Below are positions 1 to 7,531 of a stretch of DNA of 21,735 nucleotides, one piece after another (the stretch's first letter is position 1; each line of letters begins with the position of its first letter). A program made the position numbers and the translations under genes. The stretch comes from Colimorpha sp045597845 (GTDB lineage: Bacteria; Bacteroidota; Bacteroidia; Bacteroidales; P3), in the NCBI GenBank assembly GCA_045597845.1, contig JAZLKZ010000072.1, forward strand, positions 1 through 21,735, written 5' to 3'. The notes under the pieces were generated by a model. The model made no database searches and was not told where the DNA came from. It saw only the letters and a program-made list of their open reading frames with translations.

Positions 1-139
1 ACACCATGAAATAATGATGAAAAGTTAGAAAATAGAAGAAAATTCATATATTTGCCGCGTTGTTCACTTTGAATTTTGGCTAACGGACTTCACGAAGTTC
101 AGAGGAATGGCGCAAAAATGCTAAAAATAGAAGTCCCCT
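1..139 (+). repeat. Left copy of 139-bp perfect inverted terminal repeat
   Basis: Bases 1-139 are the exact reverse complement of 21595-21733; I checked the match base by base and identity stops abruptly at position 140. The block holds a Bacteroidota-type -7 box (TATATTTG, 47-54), an imperfect short palindrome (ACTTCACGAAGT, about 90-101) and no credible gene. In this copy the promoter-like sequence points toward the 3' end of the FISUMP gene, i.e. antisense to it. It may be a contig end in a multicopy repeat or a real inverted duplication; the sequence alone cannot decide. Confidence 0.95.
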
Positions 140-188
140 AATACTATTCAATAATTAAGGTGTACAATTATAATTTGATTGTAAGACG

Positions 189-2138
189 TTACCGCGAATG
201 GACAGGTCGCACTGAAAGGCCCCGGTTGCGATAACTGAGTGGCGTGGGATGCTCGTCCAAACGGAAATGGTAGTCATACGCTCTATCAATTGTCGAAAGC
301 GAATTCGACCAATAGTCACCGTAACAGCCAACGCTAGATATTTCGTTGTCTTTTGCACCAGCGGCGGGAAGAAAAACCTTGTTTCCGTTTTTGGCTTGAA
401 ACAAGATGCCGCTTACACCGTTTTGGGTGGTAGTAGCGCTTCTCGTGTTCTCAAGCAACTCTTGCCATTCTGTAATGGTAGGTGTGCGCCAACCGCCGCC
501 CCAATTAACCGTGGCAGCATCATCAACGGAGTGTAAAGTCGAAAGATTGTCTGTGAAACCGTCATAACCCCTGTCACCGTTGTTACAGTATTTTGTAAAT
601 TGGAAAATGCTACCCTTGGCCTTGCAATGTTTGTAATTACTCCAGCTATAAGAATTCTTCGGCTGGGTTTCTCCCCAAGCGTAATAATAACCGAAATCCG
701 TTGGAGTTTCTGCCCCAACATTGAAGGTTGCCCACAATGTACCGCTTGGAAGACCGAGGTCGACGCACTCGTGGCCCTCCACGGTCAAGAATTCCTCTTG
801 GTGGATTGTAGGCGTTTTTTTGTTGGAACGTATCGGTCGTACACTAAGGTCTGTGCAACGGTTGGGGAGACTCGATCCATAGTAGTCTGGATTGTAAAAG
901 TCAAAAAAACATGGCTCATATGGAGCGTTGGTATTGAGTGTACTCGACCAATAGCCGCCATATTGGTCCTTGCCATAAGGGCAGCCAATGCTTTGGTCGT
1001 AATTACTACGCTGGCCAGAGGCAGGAAGGAAAAGGCTCTTCCCGTTGTTTGCAGTGAATAATCTGCCGTTTACACCATTCAGTGTTGTCCATTTGCTATC
1101 GGTGTTATCAATCAACTCGTCCCACTCGGCGATACCTGGTGTACACCAATCGATTCCCCAGTTAGTAGTGGCGGCATCATCTTCTGCAAGTAATACGGTT
1201 AGATTATCTTTGAAACCGTTATAGCCGATTTTAGAATGAACGCAGTATTTTGTCAATTGGTTAAAGTTTCCTTTGCAATAATTGTAGTTGCTCCAATCAT
1301 AAGAAGATTTGGGAGTTGTTTCACCCCAAGCGAAGTGGAACCCTCGGCCTTCTGGCGTTGTAGCACCAACATTGCAAGTTGCCCATAGTGTTCCGCTTGG
1401 TAAGTCAAGGTCAACAAAGTCATGGGTTTCTTCACTTTTATATATTTGTTCTTTAGAACGGACAGGCCGCACGGAAAGTCCCACATAACGATCATCTTCG
1501 CCATATCGAACACTTTGGCCATATTGGCCGAATCTTGGGCCAAAGATATAACTATGTGCGACTTTCGGGTTGTCGGATCGTAGCGAATTCAACCAATAGT
1601 GGCCTCGAGCATCGTTGTGGTGCCCTTCGTTAAAACACCACCCGCTGGCGGGCATAAAGATACTTTTCCCGTTTTCTGCACAAAAGAGCCTTCCGGCTAT
1701 GCCGTTTTGCTTTGTCTCTACAATCCTCGTGTACTCACATAGTTCTTTGATTTGTTCAACTGTCGGTGTACACCAATCTGAACCCCAATTGGCAGTGGCT
1801 GGATCATCGATGGGCAAAAGGCATGTTTGATTGTCAAAATAGCCACTATAACCTAGTTCTTCCAGGTCGTTATATTTTGTCAAAGTGTTGTAGCGACCGT
1901 TACAGTGTTTGTAGTTTTCCCAATTGTAAGTATTTTTGGGTTCTGTTTCCCCCCATGCAAAGTAGTCGCCATATCCCTCGGGCATGTTGGCACCCACGTT
2001 GCAGGTGGCCCACAACGTCCCGCTCGGCAACCCGAGGTCAACATAGGCATGGTCATTGTGAGTTTGGGCACTCATACTCCCGACGACACAAAATGTCGTT
2101 AGTATTAAGGCTGCTACTGCTTTCGTTAATTTTTTCAT
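189..2138 (-). CDS. Secreted protein with three FISUMP (Fib_succ_major) modules
   Basis: A 649-residue protein with an N-terminal signal peptide (KK, hydrophobic core to about residue 21, probable cleavage after SMSA). Three homologous modules of about 195 residues follow, at roughly 31-226, 239-436 and 456-647. Each opens with a VDLxLPSGTLWAT(C/F)NVGA block, continues with FAWGET/YAWGET, KY, NWG..W(C/R)TP and LP(A)(S/A)G motifs, and closes with LSVRP(V/I)(R/H)S. This is the Fibrobacter succinogenes major paralogous domain, a family of secreted or surface proteins in Fibrobacter and gut Bacteroidota with no established biochemical role. Linkers are short and Ser/Lys/Glu-rich. No C-terminal anchor or Por sorting domain is visible; the third module runs to the stop. 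It stands alone with about 200 bases of AT-rich upstream DNA in which I see no convincing promoter. Family assignment is confident; function is unknown. Confidence 0.9.
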   Translation of the reverse strand: MKKLTKAVAALILTTFCVVGSMSAQTHNDHAYVDLGLPSGTLWATCNVGANMPEGYGDYFAWGETEPKNTYNWENYKHCNGRYNTLTKYNDLEELGYSGYFDNQTCLLPIDDPATANWGSDWCTPTVEQIKELCEYTRIVETKQNGIAGRLFCAENGKSIFMPASGWCFNEGHHNDARGHYWLNSLRSDNPKVAHSYIFGPRFGQYGQSVRYGEDDRYVGLSVRPVRSKEQIYKSEETHDFVDLDLPSGTLWATCNVGATTPEGRGFHFAWGETTPKSSYDWSNYNYCKGNFNQLTKYCVHSKIGYNGFKDNLTVLLAEDDAATTNWGIDWCTPGIAEWDELIDNTDSKWTTLNGVNGRLFTANNGKSLFLPASGQRSNYDQSIGCPYGKDQYGGYWSSTLNTNAPYEPCFFDFYNPDYYGSSLPNRCTDLSVRPIRSNKKTPTIHQEEFLTVEGHECVDLGLPSGTLWATFNVGAETPTDFGYYYAWGETQPKNSYSWSNYKHCKAKGSIFQFTKYCNNGDRGYDGFTDNLSTLHSVDDAATVNWGGGWRTPTITEWQELLENTRSATTTQNGVSGILFQAKNGNKVFLPAAGAKDNEISSVGCYGDYWSNSLSTIDRAYDYHFRLDEHPTPLSYRNRGLSVRPVHSR

Positions 2139-2336
2139 ATTGGTTAGATTTTGAGATTATTAAGTGTTTTCGTATTATTTGTTATTGTGTTGTTATACTT
2201 AAGAACAGAAAGTTTATTATAACTTTGGTAATACTTAGATAATAGTCTCCGAAACGGCATAGAAATTTGTTTTCTTTTTTGTTATGTTTGTGTTGATGTC
2301 GATTTGATACGCCGATTTGAAGTTATTCAGTTCTAT

Positions 2337-3392
2337 TCATTTGACAGTAATATTTCTTATTATAGCACTGTTGTAATCTGACATTTGTATGAGTCCTGCT
2401 CTCTCCTCCCTTCCTGGCATCAGATTATGTTCGCTAAGTTCTTTTTCTCTTTTTACATAAGGAGGCAGTTCTCCTTGAATATAAACCTCAATTGTCACTT
2501 TGTCTATTTTCTTTTTGTGGCTACAAACATTTTTTACCATGACATTTTGGCCCCCATAAGAAGCAGGAACAAAATAAACATCTACACATGAACGAGTGTG
2601 GACATGATTGGCCCCTCCTTTTGAGCCAGAAGAACTCATTTCTTTATTATCTGATTGAACGATTCCATACACACTTTGCCCGGGGCGAATACCAAGGATT
2701 GGAATCAGGAGTAACAAGGCCAATATGGCAATCTTTACCCAGTTGTGTTTCCAAACATTTTTCAAGTTTAATTTGTCAAACAATCCCATACAGCCGTTGT
2801 CTATTTTCTGTGCGATGGCTGGGGCGAATTTGGTCAAAGCCAAAAATACAATAGACAACCCCATGAGAATCAAGCCAGGAATCAACCCTAAGGTTCTCCA
2901 AACAACTATACCTGCCAATAAAGTAATCGAGCCATGTTTAAGTAATGGTTTTGAGGTTATCGGTTGCAATTTGTCTTTTATATTGGTCACTAGCCGTTCC
3001 GCTTTTTCAGGTTTAACTTTCCTTAAAACGAGGTAGATGATAGAGGGGATTAGAAGGAGAAGCCCGAGAAATAAGTCAAAGAAAAACACCAAATATAACC
3101 CCAACAGAATAAGAATCAAAGGCGTATTCGGTTTTTCCCCATCTTTGGGATTCAACTCTTCATTAATTTTTGAAAAGGCATCGCTTGCCGCCGAAGAAAC
3201 AGCGGCTCCCACTTTAGATTCCTTTGCCTGTTTTCCTAATTCGGAAACTGAGGTCTTGATCTTAGAAAAACTGAGGCCATTTTGTTTGGACGAAGCGTTG
3301 GGGTCAAGTTTTCTTCCGCATTTTGGGCAAAAGCTTGAACCTTGTTGTAAAGGTTGTCCGCATCCTGGACAGAAATTCATTTCGTTTTCCAT
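2337..3392 (-). CDS. Double zinc-ribbon polytopic membrane protein
   Basis: A 351-residue protein. It opens with a zinc ribbon made of two CPxCG knuckles (C8/C11 and C22/C25). A Ser/Lys/Ala-rich linker (about 35-88) leads to hydrophobic segments at about 91-123 (probably two helices), 153-187 (two) and 219-235 (one). A C-terminal domain of about 110 residues follows, with GG-, SSSG- and cysteine-containing stretches and no family I recognise. Zinc-ribbon-plus-TM proteins are frequent unannotated genes in gut bacteria; a sensory or scaffold role is only a guess. The start could be Met5, directly before the ribbon, instead of Met1. It lies 9 bases behind the small lipoprotein gene and is probably transcribed with it from the promoter at 3857-3887. 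Confidence 0.8.
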   Translation of the reverse strand: MENEMNFCPGCGQPLQQGSSFCPKCGRKLDPNASSKQNGLSFSKIKTSVSELGKQAKESKVGAAVSSAASDAFSKINEELNPKDGEKPNTPLILILLGLYLVFFFDLFLGLLLLIPSIIYLVLRKVKPEKAERLVTNIKDKLQPITSKPLLKHGSITLLAGIVVWRTLGLIPGLILMGLSIVFLALTKFAPAIAQKIDNGCMGLFDKLNLKNVWKHNWVKIAILALLLLIPILGIRPGQSVYGIVQSDNKEMSSSGSKGGANHVHTRSCVDVYFVPASYGGQNVMVKNVCSHKKKIDKVTIEVYIQGELPPYVKREKELSEHNLMPGREERAGLIQMSDYNSAIIRNITVK

Positions 3393-3401
3393 AATTGTCG
3401 A

Positions 3402-3827
3402 TTATTTTTTGTTATAAGGTATACCATTTCTCCCATCAAGGAATTCCCCGTATTTTTTATAGAACTTCTTATGTTTGAAATCAATGATGGTACGCTCGTT
3501 ACCTAAATAATAAGTTTGTACATAACCTTGGTCAAAGTCCCAAGTCCACTTGATGGATTGGCCCTCAGTGGATCTAGTTCTTCCTTTATAATCTTTGTAA
3601 ACCAAATTACTGCTGTTGTCTTCTCCAAACTTTCTCCATTCATTATCGCTGTCAGGTTTAAGAGTGATGCTTATGGTGTTCCCATAATCATCTGTGCCAA
3701 CATAAGTTCCATATAAAGAGGACACTTTCCCTCTACCTTGTCCCGATGTGGATTCATCTCCTCCACATGATCTGATAATCAGAAAAACGGCTAACACTAA
3801 GGCCGCAATGATAAAAATCCTTTTCAT
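3402..3827 (-). CDS. Small putative lipoprotein, hypothetical
   Basis: A 141-residue protein. It has a charged N-terminus (MKR), a hydrophobic stretch to residue 18 and a Cys at 21 followed by GG, which suggests lipoprotein processing; the lipobox (IIRSC) is not ideal because Arg sits at -2. The mature part begins with a Ser/Gly-rich tether. It then carries alternating polar/hydrophobic stretches (GTYVGTDDYGNTISITL, IKWTWDF, YVQTYYL, RTIIDF) that look like a small beta-sandwich or lipocalin-like fold. I recognise no named family. It is the first gene of a probable two-gene unit with the zinc-ribbon membrane protein and has a textbook promoter 30 bases upstream. Confidence 0.75.
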   Translation of the reverse strand: MKRIFIIAALVLAVFLIIRSCGGDESTSGQGRGKVSSLYGTYVGTDDYGNTISITLKPDSDNEWRKFGEDNSSNLVYKDYKGRTRSTEGQSIKWTWDFDQGYVQTYYLGNERTIIDFKHKKFYKKYGEFLDGRNGIPYNKK

Positions 3828-3856
3828 GATATTGTTGTTACTATTGGTTTTCAGTG

Positions 3857-3887
3857 CAAAATTAAAACAAACCCTAATATAATCAAA
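3857..3887 (-). promoter_or_regulatory. Bacteroidota-type promoter for the lipoprotein/zinc-ribbon pair
   Basis: Read on the minus strand, TTTG (3884-3887) and TAATTTTG (3857-3864) are separated by exactly 19 bases, the consensus spacing of the Bacteroides sigma-ABfr promoter (-33 TTTG, -7 TAnnTTTG). The start codon at 3827 is 29 bases beyond the -7 box. It is the best promoter match in the window. Confidence 0.7.
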
Positions 3888-3950
3888 TTATTTAATTGAT
3901 TATCAATAACGTAACTATCCAAATCAGATACGAAAACAATATCAAAAATG

Positions 3951-3991
3951 GATAATTCGCGATGAAAATGGATGAAGTGGATGGGGAAAAC
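3951..3991. repeat. 41-bp direct repeat, left copy, flanking the ATPase cassette
   Basis: This block, with the core GATGAAAATGGATGAAGTGG, recurs in the same orientation at 5521-5561 with 38 of 41 positions identical. The two copies bracket a segment of about 1.6 kb holding only the DUF4143-type ATPase gene and a palindromic element. The flanks also carry a short inverted pair (ATGGATAATT at 3948-3957, AATTATCCAT at 5511-5520). The wider 3828-4113 gap otherwise holds the two promoters listed and AT-rich DNA with no gene. Confidence 0.85.
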
Positions 3992-4050
3992 ATTAGATAG
4001 TAGGATTAAGAAAAAACACCAACATGTTTCTTTTGGTTCAGAAAAAAACC

Positions 4051-4058
4051 TATTTTTG
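4051..4058 (+). promoter_or_regulatory. Putative -7 box (TATTTTTG) for the ATPase gene
   Basis: TATTTTTG fits TAnnTTTG and lies 55 bases before the ATG at 4114. The -33 element is weak (TTTC at about 4027-4030, 20 bases upstream). Confidence 0.5.
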
Positions 4059-4113
4059 CAGCGTCCATTTAGGAAATTCGCCGCAAACGGCCCAAATCTA
4101 AAATCATATCGTC

Positions 4114-5370
4114 ATGTATTTTGAAAGAAAACGCTATCTTGAACAACTTATCAACCACAAAAACAACGGTTTAGTAAAAGTCGTAACCGGTATTCGACGC
4201 TCGGGCAAGTCTTTCTTGCTATTTGAAATATTCTATCGCCATCTGAAATCCATAGGTGTCGATGACCAACATATCATCAGGATTGATCTTGAAGATAGAC
4301 GAAACAAGAGTTTGCGCGACCCTGATAGCCTTCTGGCTTTCATCGACAACAAAATGATTGATAACGGCATGTATTACATCATCTTGGATGAAGTGCAGAT
4401 GGTGCATGAGTTCGAGGATGTATTAAACAGTTACAACAAAGTTAAAAACGCCGACATCTATGTTACTGGCAGCAATTCACGTTTCTTGTCGAAAGATGTC
4501 ATCACGGAGTTCCGAGGACGCGGCGATGAAATCAGAATCCACCCCTTGTCCCTCAGCGAGGTATGGGAGGCCATGCCCGAACTTTCGTGGGAACAGATGT
4601 GGCAACTTTACATGACATACGGCGGACTTCCTCTTACCATACAGACAGAAAAGAACACGGACAAGGCTGCCTATCTGAAATCATTGTTTGAAGAAACCTA
4701 TATCAAAGACATCAAAGATAGGAACCATGTACAAAATGACATTGCATTGGAAACGATTCTCAATATTGCATCTTCGTCCATCGGTTCGCTCACCAACCCG
4801 CAAAAACTGGAGAAAACTTTCCGAAGCATTGGCAACATGACCTTGTCAGCCCAAACCATAAAGAACTATCTTGAGTACCTTGAAGACGCTTTTCTCATCA
4901 GCAAAGCATCGCGATATGACATAAAAGGAAAACGATACATCTCAACACCTTATAAATATTATTTCACCGATATGGGGCTCAGAAATGCACGCCTCAATTT
5001 TCGCCAAATCGAAGAAACCCATATCATGGAAAACATAATCTACAATGAATTAATATTGCGTGGATATAACGTGGATGTAGGCGTTGTGGAGATTAGAGAA
5101 CGTGACGCCAATGGAAAAGAAATCAAGAAACAGGTTGAAGTTGATTTTGTCGTGAATCAAGGAAGTGAGAGGTTTTACATACAATCAGTCTATGCTTTAC
5201 CCTCGCCCGAAAAAATGGAACAGGAAGTACGTCCGTTTCTTAACATTAATGACGCATTCAAAAGAATAGTCATTGTCAAAGAAGACATCTTGTTACGTCG
5301 AAACGATATGGGCATTGTCACAATGGGGTTGAGAGAGTTCCTAGTCAATAATAATAGTCTGTATTTGTGA
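4114..5370 (+). CDS. AAA_14/DUF4143-type ATP-binding protein
   Basis: A 418-residue ATPase of a family that is multicopy in many Bacteroidota and archaea. Walker A is GIRRSGKS (26-33) and Walker B is YIILDEVQ (88-95), followed by the sensor-like VTGSNS stretch near residue 117. A winged-helix-like middle part (about 195-265) includes KTFRSIGN. The C-terminal DUF4143 region (about 270-400) is nuclease-like, with KQVEVDFVV as its conserved core. The length matches the family. The cellular role of these proteins is not established; defence, mobile-element or regulatory roles have been proposed. Here the gene stands alone on the plus strand between minus-strand genes, has its own -7 box, and sits inside a 41-base direct repeat, which suggests it arrived as a cassette. 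The start at 4114 fits the usual N-terminus of the family. Confidence 0.88.
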   Translation: MYFERKRYLEQLINHKNNGLVKVVTGIRRSGKSFLLFEIFYRHLKSIGVDDQHIIRIDLEDRRNKSLRDPDSLLAFIDNKMIDNGMYYIILDEVQMVHEFEDVLNSYNKVKNADIYVTGSNSRFLSKDVITEFRGRGDEIRIHPLSLSEVWEAMPELSWEQMWQLYMTYGGLPLTIQTEKNTDKAAYLKSLFEETYIKDIKDRNHVQNDIALETILNIASSSIGSLTNPQKLEKTFRSIGNMTLSAQTIKNYLEYLEDAFLISKASRYDIKGKRYISTPYKYYFTDMGLRNARLNFRQIEETHIMENIIYNELILRGYNVDVGVVEIRERDANGKEIKKQVEVDFVVNQGSERFYIQSVYALPSPEKMEQEVRPFLNINDAFKRIVIVKEDILLRRNDMGIVTMGLREFLVNNNSLYL

Positions 5371-5405
5371 TAAGTAAGTGTTCAAAACTAAATTACATAA
5401 TCAAT

Positions 5406-5474
5406 TGACACGAGACTACGGGACATGAGACGGGGACTAAATGACTCGCGTCCCGCGTCTCGGGGCCTCGTGTC
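5406..5474. repeat. GAGAC-rich palindromic intergenic element
   Basis: The outer arms GACACGAG (5406-5413) and CTCGTGTC (5467-5474) are perfect reverse complements. Inside them, GAGACGGGGAC and GTCCCGCGTCTC pair imperfectly. The element lies 35 bases after the ATPase stop, so its folded transcript could act as a 3' stabiliser or weak terminator. GAGAC/CGGGA-rich elements of this kind are known as intergenic repeats in Bacteroidales; copy number cannot be judged here. Confidence 0.7.
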
Positions 5475-5520
5475 TTTTGTGTAGACTAATTATGCTCATT
5501 TACTTAGATTAATTATCCAT

Positions 5521-5561
5521 GATCATTCGTGATGAAAATGGATGAAGTGGATGGGAAAAAC
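5521..5561. repeat. 41-bp direct repeat, right copy, flanking the ATPase cassette
   Basis: Second copy of the 3951-3991 block, with mismatches at repeat positions 4, 10 and 36. Its last base is the first base of the complemented stop codon of the M15 peptidase gene, so the cassette abuts that gene's 3' end exactly. Confidence 0.85.
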
Positions 5562-6313
5562 TATTTCACCTTCTTCTCAAAATGCTGGTAGTCCTTCACG
5601 CTGCGCCAGCGGCCGCCCCAACGGAAACCATGCGATTCAAAAGTCTTTTTGCAGAAATCGTTTTCATCGATTTTATGTTGGAAGTCCTTGCTTCGGTCCA
5701 CAAAGTCGGTGGCCGTGGAAGGGCGGATGCGTGAGCCTCTTACGCAAGGGTTCTGCAAGGGATTGATGTCGACGGCCATCCCAAAGGCATGACGGGATAG
5801 TCTCCAGGAACCAGCGATGGTGCGGTAGTTGAAACAGGAGCTGTTGTTGGCTTGCATGGAAGCCTCGTCGGAAGCGTCGAAGTCGTCCACCAGACGGATG
5901 CTGTAGATGGGATAGGCTTCCATAAACAATGTCTTGAAGATACACAACAGGTCATGGGCGATGGCCTTGTTGCACACCATCTCGCCTTGCTGGATGTGAT
6001 TGTCGAAGTCGTAATAATAGAGGGTGAGATAACGGAGGTCGTCATAGCCGATGTTGGCCTTGTCCTTCATTGACTTGCCTTGCATCCGGGCTCTCACTTC
6101 CTCGGGAATGGGTTGGGAGGCGAATACATAGCCATGATAACATAGGGTGTCTTCGGCTTGGAAGGCGACCGGGGCGACCGCTTCCTCTACGGAAATGGTG
6201 TCTTGCACCTCGGTGGTCACTGGTTCTCCGGTCTGGCTTTGGGTATTGCTACCGCAAGAGACCATGAGGCCAAAACACAACAAGAGAAAAACTGTATGGC
6301 AAAAGTTTTTCAT
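5561..6313 (-). CDS. M15-family peptidase lipoprotein (D-Ala-D-Ala carboxypeptidase-like)
   Basis: A 250-residue protein from the ATG at 6313. I chose this start over one 20 codons upstream because it puts a lipoprotein signal at the N-terminus (MKNFCHTVFLLLCFGLMVSC, lipobox LMVSC, Cys20) and lies 4 bases after the phosphatase stop. A Thr/Glu-rich tether leads to an M15/VanY-like catalytic domain. The zinc-site motif is SRHAFGMAVDINP (His175, Asp182 in this numbering), and the second histidine is in DYQHFE (His244) near the C-terminus. Such enzymes cleave peptidoglycan stem peptides, here from an envelope-anchored position. It is probably translated with the upstream phosphatase gene. The family is well supported; the exact bond cleaved is not. 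Confidence 0.85.
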   Translation of the reverse strand: MKNFCHTVFLLLCFGLMVSCGSNTQSQTGEPVTTEVQDTISVEEAVAPVAFQAEDTLCYHGYVFASQPIPEEVRARMQGKSMKDKANIGYDDLRYLTLYYYDFDNHIQQGEMVCNKAIAHDLLCIFKTLFMEAYPIYSIRLVDDFDASDEASMQANNSSCFNYRTIAGSWRLSRHAFGMAVDINPLQNPCVRGSRIRPSTATDFVDRSKDFQHKIDENDFCKKTFESHGFRWGGRWRSVKDYQHFEKKVK

Positions 6314-6317
6314 AGGT

Positions 6318-6779
6318 TTATTGTCGAGCCTCCTCCAAATAGGCCAATAGTCCTTTGCAACCTTCAAAGACATCTATCCAAGTGGCCTCAAAATCACCTG
6401 TGTACCAAGGGTCAGCGACATCACCAGGTCTGTGAGTATAGTCCATTAATAGACTGATTTTGTGGTCGATATCTTCGCCAAACATCCGCTTTAGGTTGCG
6501 GAGATTGTTGCGGTCCATGGCGATGATGTAGTCGTAATAGGCATAGTCCTGTCGCGTCATCTGTCGGGCAGTCTTGCCTTCGCAGCCAATGCCGTGCTCG
6601 GCCAACTTGCGCCGCGCTGGCAGATAGACGGGATTGCCGATTTCCTCGGTTGAGGTCGCCGCAGATTGTATCTCATATTGGTCACTCAACCCCGCCTCTG
6701 CGACGAGGTGTTTCATCACAAACTCGGCCATGGGACTGCGGCAGATGTTGCCGTGACAGATGAAGAGGATCTTTATCAT
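6318..6779 (-). CDS. Low-molecular-weight protein-tyrosine phosphatase
   Basis: A 153-residue cytoplasmic enzyme of the typical LMW-PTP length. The P-loop signature C-x5-R-S is present as CHGNICRS (Cys8 nucleophile, Arg14) directly after the first beta strand. The general acid is Asp123 in the DPWYTGDF loop, complete with the aromatic residues usual in the family. These enzymes dephosphorylate tyrosine-phosphorylated proteins, in bacteria often the tyrosine kinases of polysaccharide export; no such kinase is in this window. It is followed after 4 bases by the M15 peptidase. Between it and the TatD gene lies a short AT-rich repeat, so the two may or may not share a transcript. Confidence 0.93.
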   Translation of the reverse strand: MIKILFICHGNICRSPMAEFVMKHLVAEAGLSDQYEIQSAATSTEEIGNPVYLPARRKLAEHGIGCEGKTARQMTRQDYAYYDYIIAMDRNNLRNLKRMFGEDIDHKISLLMDYTHRPGDVADPWYTGDFEATWIDVFEGCKGLLAYLEEARQ

Positions 6780-6780
6780 G

Positions 6781-6813
6781 TTTAATTGTTGACTGTTTAA
6801 TTGTTTAATTGTT
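6781..6813. repeat. Short tandem TTTAATTGTT repeats
   Basis: TTTAATTGTT occurs three times (6781, 6796 and, overlapping, 6804) directly upstream of the phosphatase start codon. Low-complexity runs of this kind are common before Bacteroidota genes; no regulator site is evident. Confidence 0.7.
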
Positions 6814-6855
6814 GTGCTGACGCGGAACTTCAGGCCATAGTTGGCTTTTTTGTGA

Positions 6856-7515
6856 TTAACGAATTAAGCGTGCAAAATTAGCAAAGATTCTCGTTTGCAA
6901 GACCGACAAATCCATTTCCAACAGATTTGCCGCCGCCTCATAGACCTTTTCCACTCCGATTTCCGCCATGTCGGTTTCAAGGAATAGATAATCCAAATCA
7001 ATGAATTTGAATGATTTATAAATCTTTCTTTCGGGATGCAACAGACTCTTGCCTACGGAAAGATAAATCCCCTGCCCGATGAGTTGCTTTATGTCTTGCT
7101 CCGTACCGCTGAAGCCATGGACAATCCAAGGTTGTACAGCTTTGTGCTTCTTCCGCAGGGCGATGATTTCGTTATGACTCCTCACATCGTGCAGAATCAT
7201 GGGTTTTTGCATGGTTTCCGAAAGCTCGATTTGTCGCTCAAAAAGTTCAATCTGTCGTTCAAAACTCGCCTTGTGTATCTTGTCCAAACCTGCCTCTCCG
7301 AGAGCAAGGACTTGTGGCAACTTCAGTTTCTCTTCAAGGATTTGCAGTGCTTTTTCTGATTGAAATTCAGCATTATCCAATGCCCAAGGATGGATGCCGT
7401 AACTGTAAAAACCCTGCTTGGGGCAAGGTGATTCCAAATTCAAATTGATGATTTGAAGAAGGTTTTCGTTGGATTCTTCCGTGTGCGTATGAATATCAAT
7501 GAATTTCAATTCCAT
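6856..7515 (-). CDS. TatD-family metal-dependent hydrolase
   Basis: A 219-residue protein from the ATG at 7515; a GTG three codons upstream (7524) is possible but less likely. It has the TatD/amidohydrolase metal-site motifs in order: DIHTH (His9, His11), GEAGLD (with the bridging Glu), LHDVRS, HGFSGT and LETD near the C-terminus. Family members are Mg-dependent 3'-5' DNases or related phosphohydrolases of the cytoplasm. It is shorter than E. coli TatD (about 260 residues), which is usual for this Bacteroidota subgroup. It lies 16 bases after the beta-barrel gene on the same strand. I do not assign the symbol tatD because this shorter group is not clearly orthologous. Confidence 0.87.
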   Translation of the reverse strand: MELKFIDIHTHTEESNENLLQIINLNLESPCPKQGFYSYGIHPWALDNAEFQSEKALQILEEKLKLPQVLALGEAGLDKIHKASFERQIELFERQIELSETMQKPMILHDVRSHNEIIALRKKHKAVQPWIVHGFSGTEQDIKQLIGQGIYLSVGKSLLHPERKIYKSFKFIDLDYLFLETDMAEIGVEKVYEAAANLLEMDLSVLQTRIFANFARLIR

Positions 7516-7531
7516 AAGCGGCACTTATATC

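Noticed and set aside
109..126. A possible five-codon leader peptide (MAQKC) after an AGAGG sequence in the terminal repeat
   Set aside because: Too short to support, not rich in the amino acids made by the asd pathway, and no attenuator follows it.
6781..6813. TTTAATTGTT repeats as an operator or CRISPR-like array
   Set aside because: Units overlap, are only 10 bases, have no proper spacers, and this kind of AT-rich run is common in Bacteroidota.
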